From positions 1 to 15,676 of the forward strand of contig JABIDL010000006.1 of the NCBI GenBank assembly GCA_018651745.1: 15,676 bases of DNA. The letters are read 5' to 3'. The stretch is from Candidatus Neomarinimicrobiota bacterium. GTDB lineage: Bacteria > Fidelibacterota > Marinisomatia > Marinisomatales > TCS55. This document shows positions 9,003 through 15,676 of this stretch, one piece after another. The stretch's first letter is position 1, and every line of letters begins with the position of its first letter. The translations under genes and the position numbers were made by a program. The notes beneath the pieces were generated by a model. That model was given only the letters and a program-made list of their open reading frames with translations. It did not search any database and was not told the DNA's origin.

Positions 9003-9191
9003 TCTATAATCTTTGTCCATTGTCATCCTTATTCTGGCAAGATCAATAGAATAATTATTGTTCTCTCTCTCTAAGTTGAGGACAGGCTGGTCCAACATAT
9101 CAGCATTCCCATTTTTTTTCATCCATTCCGACAAAAAACATTACATGAACCATTTCTGTCCTATATAAAAAAGCAGTAATTTTCAAGTCTT
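9003..9191. other. Intergenic gap with weak regulatory candidates only
   Basis: I see no gene here. A GCTG/CAGC pair (9086-9089, 9101-9104) precedes an 8-T run (9112-9119) at a distance of 7 nt, and a GGAC/GTCC hairpin (9080-9093) overlaps it. Either could be a poor intrinsic terminator for the giant gene. A TATATAAA stretch at 9162-9169, 22 nt before porX, could be a -10 element, but no convincing -35 is present. A TATAAT at 9005-9010 also lacks a partner. No Shine-Dalgarno precedes porX. Confidence 0.3.
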
Positions 9192-10751
9192 ATGGAAACC
9201 CAATATCGAGGTAAAATCCTTTGGATCGATGACGAAATTGATCATCTAAAACCACATATTCTTGCGCTGGAAGAAAAAGGGTATGATATCCGCACAGCAA
9301 CAAATGGAAGTGACGGGATTGCATTTGCAGAAGATGAACCGTTTCATTTAGCGCTTATTGACCAATTCATGGCGGGGATGGATGGAATGGAAACGCTTAG
9401 ACGTCTCAAAGAATCTTGTCCGGCTTTGCCCGTTGTCATGATTACCAAGAGTGAAGAAGAATGGCTAATGGATGAAGCCATTTCTGAACAGGTAGAACAA
9501 TTCCTAATAAAACCGGTAAATCCAAGTCAAGTCTTCATGGCATGCAAGCAGGTGCTGGAAAAACATAAGATTCAAGAAGAAAAGGCAACGAGCGGATATC
9601 TTCAAGAATTTCAGGATATCGAATCGAAACTATCATCCGATCCATCCTTTGCTGGTTGGTGGGAAATTCATAATAAACTCGTTAAATGGCAGCTCAATTT
9701 TGATGAACATTCAGATACCGGGTTGGGAAATATTCTTGCTGATCAAATCCAGTCGGCCAATAGGGCTTTTATCCAATTCATCGAAAACGGATATTCAAAT
9801 TGGGTGGTAGGTCAAAACCGTCCCCAAATGGTTCACGATACCATTCCAATTGCAGTTGCACCAAAGCTCAACGAAGGAAAAAAAGTGTGCCTTTTGGTTC
9901 TGGATTGTATGCGTCACGATCATTTCATGACACTTATGACAGAACTTCGATCCCTATTCGACATTGTCATTGATCCTAGTCTTGCATTACTTCCATCTGC
10001 AACACCCTATAGCAGGAATGCTATATTTTCCGGAATGTTTCCGAACGAATTTTGCAAGAAATATCCTGAACAGGTCGAAGCCATGCAACAGGAAAAAGGT
10101 GTCAATCGTTTTGAAGAAATATTTTTATCGGATCAACTTTCCCGATTAGATTTAGCCAATGTAAAACTGCATTTTAAAAAAATATGGAAAGTATCTGAGG
10201 GGAATAATTATCAATCTCATGTCGGCGATTATCTTGATTCGGATTTAATGGCAATTGTTGTGAATTTCATTGACATTTTAGCTCATGCGCGGTCTGAATC
10301 AGAAGTTCTGCAGGAAATGGTTCCGGATGAGTCCGGTTATAGAAGCTCCGTCAAAACATGGTTCAAAAATTCATGGCTGTTAAAAGTTTTGAAAACACTC
10401 AAAGAAACTGGCTTTACAGTTGTGATTACAAGTGATCATGGCAGCATCCGGGTTGGTAAAGGCGTTTTGGTTGGTGCCGATAAAGAGACATCTAGCGGAA
10501 TCCGATATAAAATGGGGCGCAATCTGAATTGCAATGAAAAGCACGCACTTATTATTAGAAAACCTTCAGATTATGGCCTTCCCGAACTTGTGCATCAGAC
10601 AAATTATCTCATTGCGAAAGACGATGTATATTTTCTTTACCCGAACCAGCAGCATCGGTATGAGAAAAAAATAAAAAACAGTTTCCAGCATGGCGGGATT
10701 TCTATGGACGAAATGTTGGTTCCGCTTGCAACTCTTACTCCACTTACTTGA
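9192..10751 (+). CDS. porX: PorX: T9SS response regulator with PglZ phosphatase domain
   Basis: This 519-residue protein has the PorX architecture. The N-terminal receiver (about 8-122) has acidic pair D13/D14, phospho-acceptor D57, T85 in VVMITKSEEE and K107 in LIKPVNP. A helical linker follows, then a C-terminal PglZ/alkaline-phosphatase-superfamily domain (about 225-519) with metal-ligand-type motifs LVLDCMRHD (D238), SATPYSRN (T271, at the nucleophile position), DILAHARSE, TSDHGS and QHGG. In Bacteroidota, PorX acts with histidine kinase PorY and sigma factor SigP to control T9SS genes, and its PglZ domain is a zinc-dependent phosphodiesterase. All key residues appear present. The receiver has MAGMDG where MPGMDG is usual. 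The stop is one nucleotide from tsaE, so the two are probably co-transcribed. The gene directly upstream encodes a giant T9SS substrate. No porY or sigP is seen here. Confidence 0.95.
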   Translation: METQYRGKILWIDDEIDHLKPHILALEEKGYDIRTATNGSDGIAFAEDEPFHLALIDQFMAGMDGMETLRRLKESCPALPVVMITKSEEEWLMDEAISEQVEQFLIKPVNPSQVFMACKQVLEKHKIQEEKATSGYLQEFQDIESKLSSDPSFAGWWEIHNKLVKWQLNFDEHSDTGLGNILADQIQSANRAFIQFIENGYSNWVVGQNRPQMVHDTIPIAVAPKLNEGKKVCLLVLDCMRHDHFMTLMTELRSLFDIVIDPSLALLPSATPYSRNAIFSGMFPNEFCKKYPEQVEAMQQEKGVNRFEEIFLSDQLSRLDLANVKLHFKKIWKVSEGNNYQSHVGDYLDSDLMAIVVNFIDILAHARSESEVLQEMVPDESGYRSSVKTWFKNSWLLKVLKTLKETGFTVVITSDHGSIRVGKGVLVGADKETSSGIRYKMGRNLNCNEKHALIIRKPSDYGLPELVHQTNYLIAKDDVYFLYPNQQHRYEKKIKNSFQHGGISMDEMLVPLATLTPLT

Positions 10752-10752
10752 G

Positions 10753-11208
10753 ATGACGTCAAATCAAACGTATCGATTATCATCCACAACCGAAACCCAG
10801 AAACTTGCTGAGACGTTTGGTGAATCCGTTCAGCAGGGAACAGTTCTTGCGCTCATTGGTGATCTTGGAAGTGGGAAAACAACCTTTACGCAGGGATTCG
10901 CAAAAGGATTTGGCGTTACTGAGAGCGTCGGATCACCAACCTTTAAAATTGTAAGCGAGTATAACTGTAGAAAAGGAAAGTTGGTGCATGTGGATTGCTA
11001 CCGCCTTAAAGGGTCCGACGATTTTCTGAATATTGATGGTGAATCAATTTTGAATGCGGTGGATGCTGTAACGCTTATCGAATGGGCAGATATCATTCAG
11101 CCAATTTTACCGCCAGATACGGTTTATCTTCGTTTTTCGCATTGTTATGATGATATGAATTCAAGAAATCTAACTATTAATCCCAACTTAGTTTTTGGAA
11201 AAAATTGA
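10753..11208 (+). CDS. tsaE: TsaE, ATPase of the t6A37 tRNA-modification complex
   Basis: TsaE is the P-loop ATPase that works with TsaB and TsaD to place threonylcarbamoyl on A37 of ANN-decoding tRNAs. The 151-residue product has Walker A GDLGSGKTT (36-44), the switch-like SPTFKIVSEY (61-70), HVDCYRL with D81, and the family signature LIEWAD (108-113). Length is normal. The ATG at 10753 is preferred to an upstream in-frame ATG at 10690, because the earlier start would add 21 residues that read porX codons in another frame and align with nothing in the family. The gap to porX is 1 nt, which suggests translational coupling. To my recollection porX-tsaE adjacency is also found in Bacteroidota. 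Confidence 0.95.
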   Translation: MTSNQTYRLSSTTETQKLAETFGESVQQGTVLALIGDLGSGKTTFTQGFAKGFGVTESVGSPTFKIVSEYNCRKGKLVHVDCYRLKGSDDFLNIDGESILNAVDAVTLIEWADIIQPILPPDTVYLRFSHCYDDMNSRNLTINPNLVFGKN

Positions 11209-11211
11209 ATA

Positions 11212-11376
11212 ATGTCACAAATTTATCTCAATTTCGATGACCCATCATTTATTATCCCCCGTGCCAAGGGAGACCTTCGGTGGAATAATTTTGGTGCCCC
11301 GTTTTTTCCCTGCAATAGCGAAAACAAAATGGGGTTTAAAAATGCAGTTGGTTTGAGCAGAATAATTATCAAATAA
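11212..11376 (+). CDS. Possible 54-aa small protein filling the tsaE-tsaB gap
   Basis: An ATG 3 nt after the tsaE stop opens a frame of 54 codons that ends 5 nt before tsaB, so it fits the gap almost exactly in an operon with 0-5 nt spacings. The product starts MSQIYLNFDDPSFIIPRAKG and ends NAVGLSRIIIK. It is slightly basic and aromatic, with one Cys, no signal peptide and no membrane segment. I do not recognise it. A weak 'gga' lies about 12 nt before the ATG, and there is no clear Shine-Dalgarno, as for the neighbouring genes. The same DNA contains two possible hairpins, so it may instead be a noncoding spacer or repeat element that is open by chance. Confidence 0.35.
   Translation: MSQIYLNFDDPSFIIPRAKGDLRWNNFGAPFFPCNSENKMGFKNAVGLSRIIIK
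11263..11281 (+). repeat. Hairpin with GAGA tetraloop
   Basis: GCCAAGG (11263-11269) pairs with CCTT-C-GGT (11274-11281) across a GAGA loop of the GNRA type, with one bulged C (11278) and a terminal G-T wobble. It resembles the short 'ccttcgg' palindromic elements scattered between genes in many bacteria. Whether other copies exist cannot be seen in this window. Confidence 0.45.
11297..11334 (+). other. Imperfect hairpin before tsaB
   Basis: CCCCGTTTT (11297-11305) can pair with AAAATGGGG (11326-11334), a 9-bp stem with one G-T wobble and a 20-nt loop. Only three T follow, so a terminator is doubtful. It could be an attenuator, an mRNA-processing site before tsaB, or chance. Confidence 0.3.
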
Positions 11377-11381
11377 TCGTT

Positions 11382-12023
11382 ATGAATATATTAGCAATAG
11401 AAACCGCAACCGACATATGCAGTGTTGCTTTTTGTGTGGACGGAATCACGAGAGCAATAAAAGAAGATTCCATTCCTAGAAAGCACGCTGAAATACTACC
11501 ACTATTTTTTGAAGATGTGAAAAAAACCGGAAATTTTAAATTGGCAGATTTAGATGGGATTGCTGTTTCGATTGGACCGGGTAGTTTTACAGGTTTGCGT
11601 ATCGGACTTAGCTATTCAAAGGGGTTGGCATTTAGCCAAGGACTTCCACTCATTCCTGTACCGACTTTACTTGCAATGGCAGAAAATGCGGCTAATAAAT
11701 CAGAATCAGCAAACGTTTTACTTTTTTCTCATAGAGATATTTTATTTCATCAAACAGTAAACAATTCGAATGATTTTCCGAAACCAATAAACGAACCAAG
11801 TTCCCAAACATGGAGTGATGTAGAACTCGAACTAAATGGGTCTCGTGATGATGTCATCCAATGGAATTGTGAACGCTTTCTTGGAAATCAAGGTAAAACT
11901 CAACCGTCGGCTACTTCCGTTGGAAGACTTGCCGATACACACTTTAAGGGATGGGTAAATTATGAGCCATTCAAACTTGTACCTGAGTATATTTCACCCT
12001 TTAAAATAGAGGAAAATAAATGA
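11382..12023 (+). CDS. tsaB: TsaB, scaffold subunit for t6A37 tRNA modification
   Basis: TsaB is the inactive ASKHA-fold paralogue of TsaD. It forms the dimer core of the bacterial threonylcarbamoyl-transferase complex and recruits TsaE. The 213-residue product starts MNILAIETATDICSVAF, has KHAEILP (34-40) in the region where TsaD carries its HxxxH iron site, and the diagnostic SIGPGSFTGLRIG (63-75). The N-terminal lobe is well conserved and the C-terminal half is divergent, as is usual. The length is slightly below the E. coli protein (231). The stop overlaps rimI as ATGA. TsaE lies just upstream; tsaD and tsaC are not in the window. Confidence 0.95.
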   Translation: MNILAIETATDICSVAFCVDGITRAIKEDSIPRKHAEILPLFFEDVKKTGNFKLADLDGIAVSIGPGSFTGLRIGLSYSKGLAFSQGLPLIPVPTLLAMAENAANKSESANVLLFSHRDILFHQTVNNSNDFPKPINEPSSQTWSDVELELNGSRDDVIQWNCERFLGNQGKTQPSATSVGRLADTHFKGWVNYEPFKLVPEYISPFKIEENK

Positions 12024-12451
12024 TTGAGGTACGACCAGCAAACGTTGCAGATTTGGATGCAATGGCGGGAATTGAAGCGCGTGTATTCCAACACCCGTGG
12101 ACTCGAAACCAAATTTCCGAATTCTTATTTGTTCAGGACATATCAATCAATTTGGTAGTTACGTGTAATAAAAAAATAGTTGGATACGTATTTGCAATCG
12201 ACACAGAGCAGGAAGCGCAAATTTTGAATATTGCAGTTGATTTGCCTTTTCAGCATAGAGGTTTTGGACAAAAACTCATGACAGCATTTTTTAATTCCAT
12301 CAACAAGAATTCGCATATTTCGCTGGAAGTTCGGAAGTCCAATATCCCTGCTATAAAACTATATTCCGATTTTGGATTTGAATCTGTAGGGAAGCGTGAA
12401 CAATATTATCCCGACGGTGAAGATGCATTAATTATGACTAAAGTAGCCTAA
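12020..12451 (+). CDS. rimI: RimI-type GNAT N-terminal protein acetyltransferase
   Basis: This 143-residue GNAT protein matches RimI, which acetylates the N-terminus of ribosomal protein bS18 and sometimes other proteins using acetyl-CoA. Visible features are the HPW motif near residue 25, the acetyl-CoA pyrophosphate loop QHRGFG (78-83), E103 in SLEVRKSN and Y115 in KLYSDFGFE, which match the catalytic Glu and Tyr of enterobacterial RimI, and the C-terminal REQYYPDGEDALIM. The start overlaps the tsaB stop by 4 nt (ATGA). The tsaB-rimI pairing is widespread in bacteria and supports the call. Confidence 0.93.
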   Translation: MIEVRPANVADLDAMAGIEARVFQHPWTRNQISEFLFVQDISINLVVTCNKKIVGYVFAIDTEQEAQILNIAVDLPFQHRGFGQKLMTAFFNSINKNSHISLEVRKSNIPAIKLYSDFGFESVGKREQYYPDGEDALIMTKVA

Positions 12452-13287
12452 TGGTTTGGTTTAAACGAAAAGATAAAAAAATTACCGAGACGGATAAAAA
12501 AGATATTCCGGGCGGGTTGTGGATAAAATGTCAATCCTGCTCCGAAATTCTCTATCAACCGGAAATCGAAAAACGAAATTCAGTTTGCCATCATTGCAAC
12601 CACCACTTTCGGGTAAACCCTCAGTATTATTTAGATCTTTTGTTGGATGATGAACCGGAAACGGAATTGTTTGCTAACTTGAAATCGAGTGATCCACTGA
12701 ATTTTAAAGCGGAAAAAAAATATACTGATCAACTGAAGGTTGCAGAATCAAAGGCAGGAGATAAAGATGCAATCTCTATTTATGAGGGTAAAATACAAAC
12801 ACACGATGTTATTCTCGGGATTATGAATTTCAAATTTATCGGTGGAAGTATGGGCTCAGTTTTGGGTGAAAAACTGTTTAGAGCAATTGATAGGGCGCAG
12901 GAAAAAAATATTCCGCTGATTGTAATTTGCGCATCTGGTGGAGCTCGGATGCAGGAAGGTGCATATTCACTTATGCAGCTTGCAAAAATTAGCGCCAAAC
13001 TTTCTCAATTTTCCGAAAATGGCGGTTTGTATATTCCAATTTTAACGGATCCTACTACGGGAGGGGCAACAGCCAGTTTCGGAATGCTTGGAGATATTAT
13101 ATTAGCCGAACCCGGGGCGCTCATCGGGTTTGCCGGCCCGCGCGTCATCAAACAAACCATCGGCGAAGATTTGCCGAAAGGATTTCAACGATCCGAATTT
13201 CTTTTGGATAAAGGCTTTATCGATCATATTGTTTCTCGAGAATCAATGAAAGAAACTCTACACAATCTAATTAGCAACCTAACCTAA
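12451..13287 (+). CDS. accD: AccD, acetyl-CoA carboxylase carboxyltransferase beta subunit
   Basis: AccD with AccA transfers the carboxyl group from carboxybiotin to acetyl-CoA, giving malonyl-CoA for fatty-acid synthesis in the cytoplasm. The 278-residue product has the N-terminal zinc ribbon (C27, C30, C46, C49, seen as CQSC and CHHC). A crotonase-like core follows with VICASGGARMQEGAYSL (about 157-173) and DPTTGGATASFGMLGD (about 201-216), the oxyanion-loop regions. It ends normally. The start ATG shares one base with the rimI stop (TAATG). accA and folC, frequent partners elsewhere, are not in the window. Confidence 0.97.
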   Translation: MVWFKRKDKKITETDKKDIPGGLWIKCQSCSEILYQPEIEKRNSVCHHCNHHFRVNPQYYLDLLLDDEPETELFANLKSSDPLNFKAEKKYTDQLKVAESKAGDKDAISIYEGKIQTHDVILGIMNFKFIGGSMGSVLGEKLFRAIDRAQEKNIPLIVICASGGARMQEGAYSLMQLAKISAKLSQFSENGGLYIPILTDPTTGGATASFGMLGDIILAEPGALIGFAGPRVIKQTIGEDLPKGFQRSEFLLDKGFIDHIVSRESMKETLHNLISNLT

Positions 13288-13289
13288 CT

Positions 13290-14048
13290 GTGCCAACCAT
13301 TTTTGTAACCAATGACGACGGGATTCACGCTCCCGGTATTTACGCCCTTTGGGATGCGGTACAATCTTTGGGAAATGTCATTGTAGTTGCACCCAACACA
13401 GAGAAAAGTGCCGTAGGGCATGCCATTACCATCGCCGATCCAATTCGAGTTGAGCCTCTAAATAGAACCAATGGATTTCAGGGATTCGCAGTAAACGGAA
13501 CACCGGCAGATTGCGTAAAAATTGGCGTACAGGCGCTGATGGACACCAAACCGGATATCATTGTATCCGGAATTAATATGGGATCAAATACAGGGAATAA
13601 CGTGATTTACTCCGGGACCGTATCGGCTGCAACTGAAGGAACGATCCTGAATATTCCATCCATTGCTTTTAGTTTGGATGTTCTTAGAGAAGGCGATTTT
13701 ACTTACGCAAAAATTGTAGCACAAAAAGTTGTATCGCGTGTGATGGAAACTGGATTGCCTCAAGGAACACTTCTCAATGTTAATATCCCGGGCATACCTG
13801 AAGTCGAAATAAAGGGGACAAAAATAACTCGACAGGGAAACGTGTATTTTCGAGACCATTTTGAGAAAAGAGAAGACCCGAGAGGACGTATTTATTATTG
13901 GATGACGGGAAATCTCGAAGATCCTGACACAGATTCTGATTTAGATGGGCAGGCAGTAAAAGACGGTTTTGTGAGCATTACACCCATCCGCCATGATTTA
14001 ACCGATGAATCGTATTTGCCTACACTTCAAAATTGGAATTTGGAATGA
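13290..14048 (+). CDS. surE: SurE, 5'/3'-nucleotidase
   Basis: SurE is a metal-dependent phosphatase that removes phosphate from nucleoside monophosphates (also 3'-nucleotides and short polyphosphate) and is linked to stationary-phase survival. The 252-residue product has the metal ligands in register: D9/D10 (TNDDGIHAPG), S40 (EKSAVGHAIT) and N96 (SGINMGSNTG), followed by the conserved YSGTVSAATEG. Translation must begin at GTG (13290), because there is no in-frame ATG before the essential TNDDG motif. The gap after accD is 2 nt and the stop overlaps guaA as ATGA. Confidence 0.96.
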   Translation: MPTIFVTNDDGIHAPGIYALWDAVQSLGNVIVVAPNTEKSAVGHAITIADPIRVEPLNRTNGFQGFAVNGTPADCVKIGVQALMDTKPDIIVSGINMGSNTGNNVIYSGTVSAATEGTILNIPSIAFSLDVLREGDFTYAKIVAQKVVSRVMETGLPQGTLLNVNIPGIPEVEIKGTKITRQGNVYFRDHFEKREDPRGRIYYWMTGNLEDPDTDSDLDGQAVKDGFVSITPIRHDLTDESYLPTLQNWNLE

Positions 14049-15595
14049 ATGAATCTCATAAACACGGTGTTGTCGTACTCGATTTTGGCTCGCAGTACAC
14101 CCAACTAATTGCTCGGAGAATACGCGAAAATAATGTGTTTTCAGAGATTTTACCCCATAATGCATCTATCAATGACATTATGGAACGAGCCCCAAAAGCA
14201 GTCATTTTATCGGGCGGTCCATCCAGTGTTTTTGATGACTCTGCCTATGCGTTTGACCCGGAAATTTTTACTTCGGATTTCGCTGTGTTAGGAATTTGTT
14301 ACGGACTTCAACTCATGGTACATCATTTTAAAGGAACCGTGGAACCGGGAACCCATGGCGAATATGGATTTGCGAGTGTCAAAGTTCTTGAAAAAAACAA
14401 CCTTTTTGAAGATGTTCCTGAAGAAAGTAAAGTCTGGATGAGTCACATGGATCGGGTATCAAAAATTCCGGCCGGATGGGAAAAACTCGCAGAATCTTCT
14501 AACGGAATCGTGGCTGCCATGTGTAATGTATCGGAAAAATTATATGCTACCCAATTTCATCCTGAAGTAGCTCATACTGAGTTTGGGCTTGATATTATTC
14601 AAAATTTCTTATTCAAAGTTGCAGGATGCGCGCCGACATGGACACCGGGATTATTTATAGATGAACAAGTTGCGTTGATTCGAAAAAAAATAGGCGATGC
14701 ACATGTACTCTGTGGCGTGAGTGGAGGGGTAGATTCTTCTGTAGTAGCAGCACTTTTACATAAAGCGATTGGAGATCAATGCACTGGGGTTTTGATTGAT
14801 CATGGTATGATGCGGAAAGATGAAGCTGATTCCTGTGTAGCTGCATTGAAAAAGGGACTTGGGATGCAAATTGAATCATATGATGAGTCAGAGATTTTTT
14901 TACATAAATTAGATGGAATCTCAGAACCTGAGCAAAAAAGAAAAATCATTGGTGAACAGTTCATTCGATCATTTGAACGCATTTCAAAATCACTGGGGGA
15001 GTTCAAATTTTTAGCGCAAGGTACGTTATATCCTGACGTTATTGAAAGCGGGATGAGTATAAATGATTCAGCAGAAACTATTAAAAGTCATCATAATGTC
15101 GGAGGTCTTCCTGACAATATAAAATTTCAATTGATTGAACCTCTCAAGGAATTATTTAAAGACGAAGTTCGTGAAGTTGGAAGAGAATTGGGATTGCCAG
15201 AATCTCTTGTGGGAAGACATCCGTTCCCCGGTCCCGGTCTTGGCATTCGAATTATGGGAAATATCACAAAGGACAGACTGAAAACTTTGCGTGAGGCTGA
15301 TTATATTTATATGTCTATTTTAAGGGATGAAAATTTGTACGATGAAATTTGGCAAGCATTTTCAGTTTTGCTCCCGGTAAAAACAGTAGGAGTAATGGGC
15401 GATCAACGAACCTATGAAGATGTTTTAGCAATTCGCGCTGTTACAAGTACAGATGGAATGACAGCAGATTGGTATCACATGCCGGATGAAGTACTTTCGA
15501 AAATTGCGAATAAAATTGTGAATTCGGTGCGTGGCATAAATCGGGTTGTGTATGACATAACATCTAAACCGCCCGGAACCATTGAATGGGAATAA
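14045..15595 (+). CDS. guaA: GuaA, glutamine-hydrolysing GMP synthase
   Basis: GuaA converts XMP, ATP and glutamine to GMP, the last step of guanine nucleotide synthesis. The 516-residue product has a class I amidotransferase domain with catalytic C85 (GICYGLQ), H172 and E174 (TQFHPEV). An N-type ATP-pyrophosphatase domain follows with the PP-loop SGGVDSS (226-232), then the C-terminal dimerisation domain with PFPGPGLGIRIMG and the ending PPGTIEWE. Length is typical. I choose ATG 14045, which forms an ATGA overlap with the surE stop, over an in-frame TTG at 14033, because nearly all junctions in this run are of that kind and the family motif VVLDFGSQY starts soon after. No guaB is visible nearby. 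Confidence 0.97.
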   Translation: MNESHKHGVVVLDFGSQYTQLIARRIRENNVFSEILPHNASINDIMERAPKAVILSGGPSSVFDDSAYAFDPEIFTSDFAVLGICYGLQLMVHHFKGTVEPGTHGEYGFASVKVLEKNNLFEDVPEESKVWMSHMDRVSKIPAGWEKLAESSNGIVAAMCNVSEKLYATQFHPEVAHTEFGLDIIQNFLFKVAGCAPTWTPGLFIDEQVALIRKKIGDAHVLCGVSGGVDSSVVAALLHKAIGDQCTGVLIDHGMMRKDEADSCVAALKKGLGMQIESYDESEIFLHKLDGISEPEQKRKIIGEQFIRSFERISKSLGEFKFLAQGTLYPDVIESGMSINDSAETIKSHHNVGGLPDNIKFQLIEPLKELFKDEVREVGRELGLPESLVGRHPFPGPGLGIRIMGNITKDRLKTLREADYIYMSILRDENLYDEIWQAFSVLLPVKTVGVMGDQRTYEDVLAIRAVTSTDGMTADWYHMPDEVLSKIANKIVNSVRGINRVVYDITSKPPGTIEWE

Positions 15596-15665
15596 GGTCG
15601 AGGTTGCCTTTTTTGGGAACTTGAATTATATTCAGCCATTAGAGGATTATTAAAGGCAAAAATTT
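15596..15665 (+). promoter_or_regulatory. Short spacer with possible ribosome-binding site
   Basis: These 70 nt form the largest gap in the housekeeping run. A purine-rich aaagg (15652-15656) lies 9 nt before the ATG at 15666 and is a plausible ribosome-binding site, with another, agagg, at 15641-15645. GCCTTT (15606-15611) could pair distantly with AAAGGC (15652-15657), which would cover that site. The stem is short, so regulation is only a possibility. Confidence 0.3.
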
Positions 15666-15676
15666 ATGTGCGGAAT
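15666..15676 (+). CDS. Start of a probable class II glutamine amidotransferase, 3'-partial
   Basis: Only ATG TGC GGA AT is present, reading Met-Cys-Gly-(Ile or Met). Met-Cys-Gly-Ile is the classic start of Ntn-type amidotransferases (PurF, GlmS, AsnB, GltB), in which Cys2 becomes the nucleophile after Met removal. A likely ribosome-binding site and the purine-synthesis neighbour guaA fit this. Eleven bases cannot prove it, and the family member cannot be told. Confidence 0.45.

Noticed and set aside
9005-9010. TATAAT as a porX promoter -10 element
   Set aside because: There is no -35-like hexamer at 16-18 nt upstream, which lies in the end of the giant gene, and it is 180 nt from porX. The Bacteroidota TAnnTTTG pattern nearby is off by one base.
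10690-10752. Upstream start for tsaE at ATG 10690
   Set aside because: It would read 21 codons of porX in another frame and gives an N-terminus unlike TsaE; ATG 10753 gives the normal start.
12780-12998. Antisense frame of 72 codons within accD
   Set aside because: It lies wholly opposite a conserved gene and has no recognisable product; it is a codon-bias shadow.
14033-14044. TTG start for guaA
   Set aside because: The ATG at 14045 forms an ATGA overlap with the surE stop, matches neighbouring junctions and keeps the normal GuaA length.

Overview
The window looks like a chromosomal piece from an uncultivated, probably marine, member of the Fibrobacterota-Chlorobiota-Bacteroidota (FCB) superphylum. 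Two features point there. One is a giant secreted protein ending in a type IX secretion (T9SS) type A / FlgD-Ig-like sorting tail of the 'QNFPNPFNPTT' style, which is more typical of Marinimicrobia (SAR406), Ignavibacteria, KSB1 and relatives than of classical Bacteroidota. The other is PorX, the response-regulator/PglZ protein found in T9SS bacteria. Start codons mostly lack clear Shine-Dalgarno sequences, as is common in this group. Marinimicrobia is my best guess, from motif style only.

Region 1 (left edge to 9002, + strand) is one gene for a mosaic extracellular protein of at least 2,999 residues. Its reading frame is open to the left edge of the window and the first Met has no signal peptide, so the 5' end is missing. 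Domains in order are: end of an unknown domain, right-handed beta-helix, LamG, CARDB-like Ig, LamG, unknown, LamG, putative Ig, an FCB-type secreted-protein module, an HYDIN/BACON-like Ig domain split by an inserted Fibrobacter-succinogenes-major-paralogous (FISUMP, C-type-lectin-like) domain, a second beta-helix, two Ig/Fn3-like domains, an SbsA-type Ig domain, a dockerin-like double repeat, a cohesin-like domain and the T9SS tail. No catalytic signature is visible. It is best read as a surface adhesin or glycan-binding protein.

Region 2 (9003-9191) is a short intergenic gap with only weak regulatory candidates.

Region 3 (9192 to right edge, all + strand) is a very tightly packed housekeeping run: porX, tsaE, a possible 54-codon small ORF, tsaB, rimI, accD, surE, guaA, and the first codons (Met-Cys-Gly) of what is probably a class II glutamine amidotransferase. 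Neighbours are joined by ATGA or TAATG overlaps or gaps of 1-5 nt, except for 70 nt after guaA, so co-transcription is likely. The run combines T9SS signalling (PorX), t6A37 tRNA modification (TsaE, TsaB), N-terminal acetylation (RimI), fatty-acid initiation (AccD), nucleotide turnover (SurE) and GMP synthesis (GuaA).

No complete new multi-gene system is obvious. The most interesting items are the domain-within-domain insertion with a heptanucleotide tandem repeat at its right junction, the dockerin-like plus cohesin-like modules in one chain, the direct adjacency of a giant T9SS cargo to porX, and the small ORF (or structured RNA) that exactly fills the tsaE-tsaB gap.
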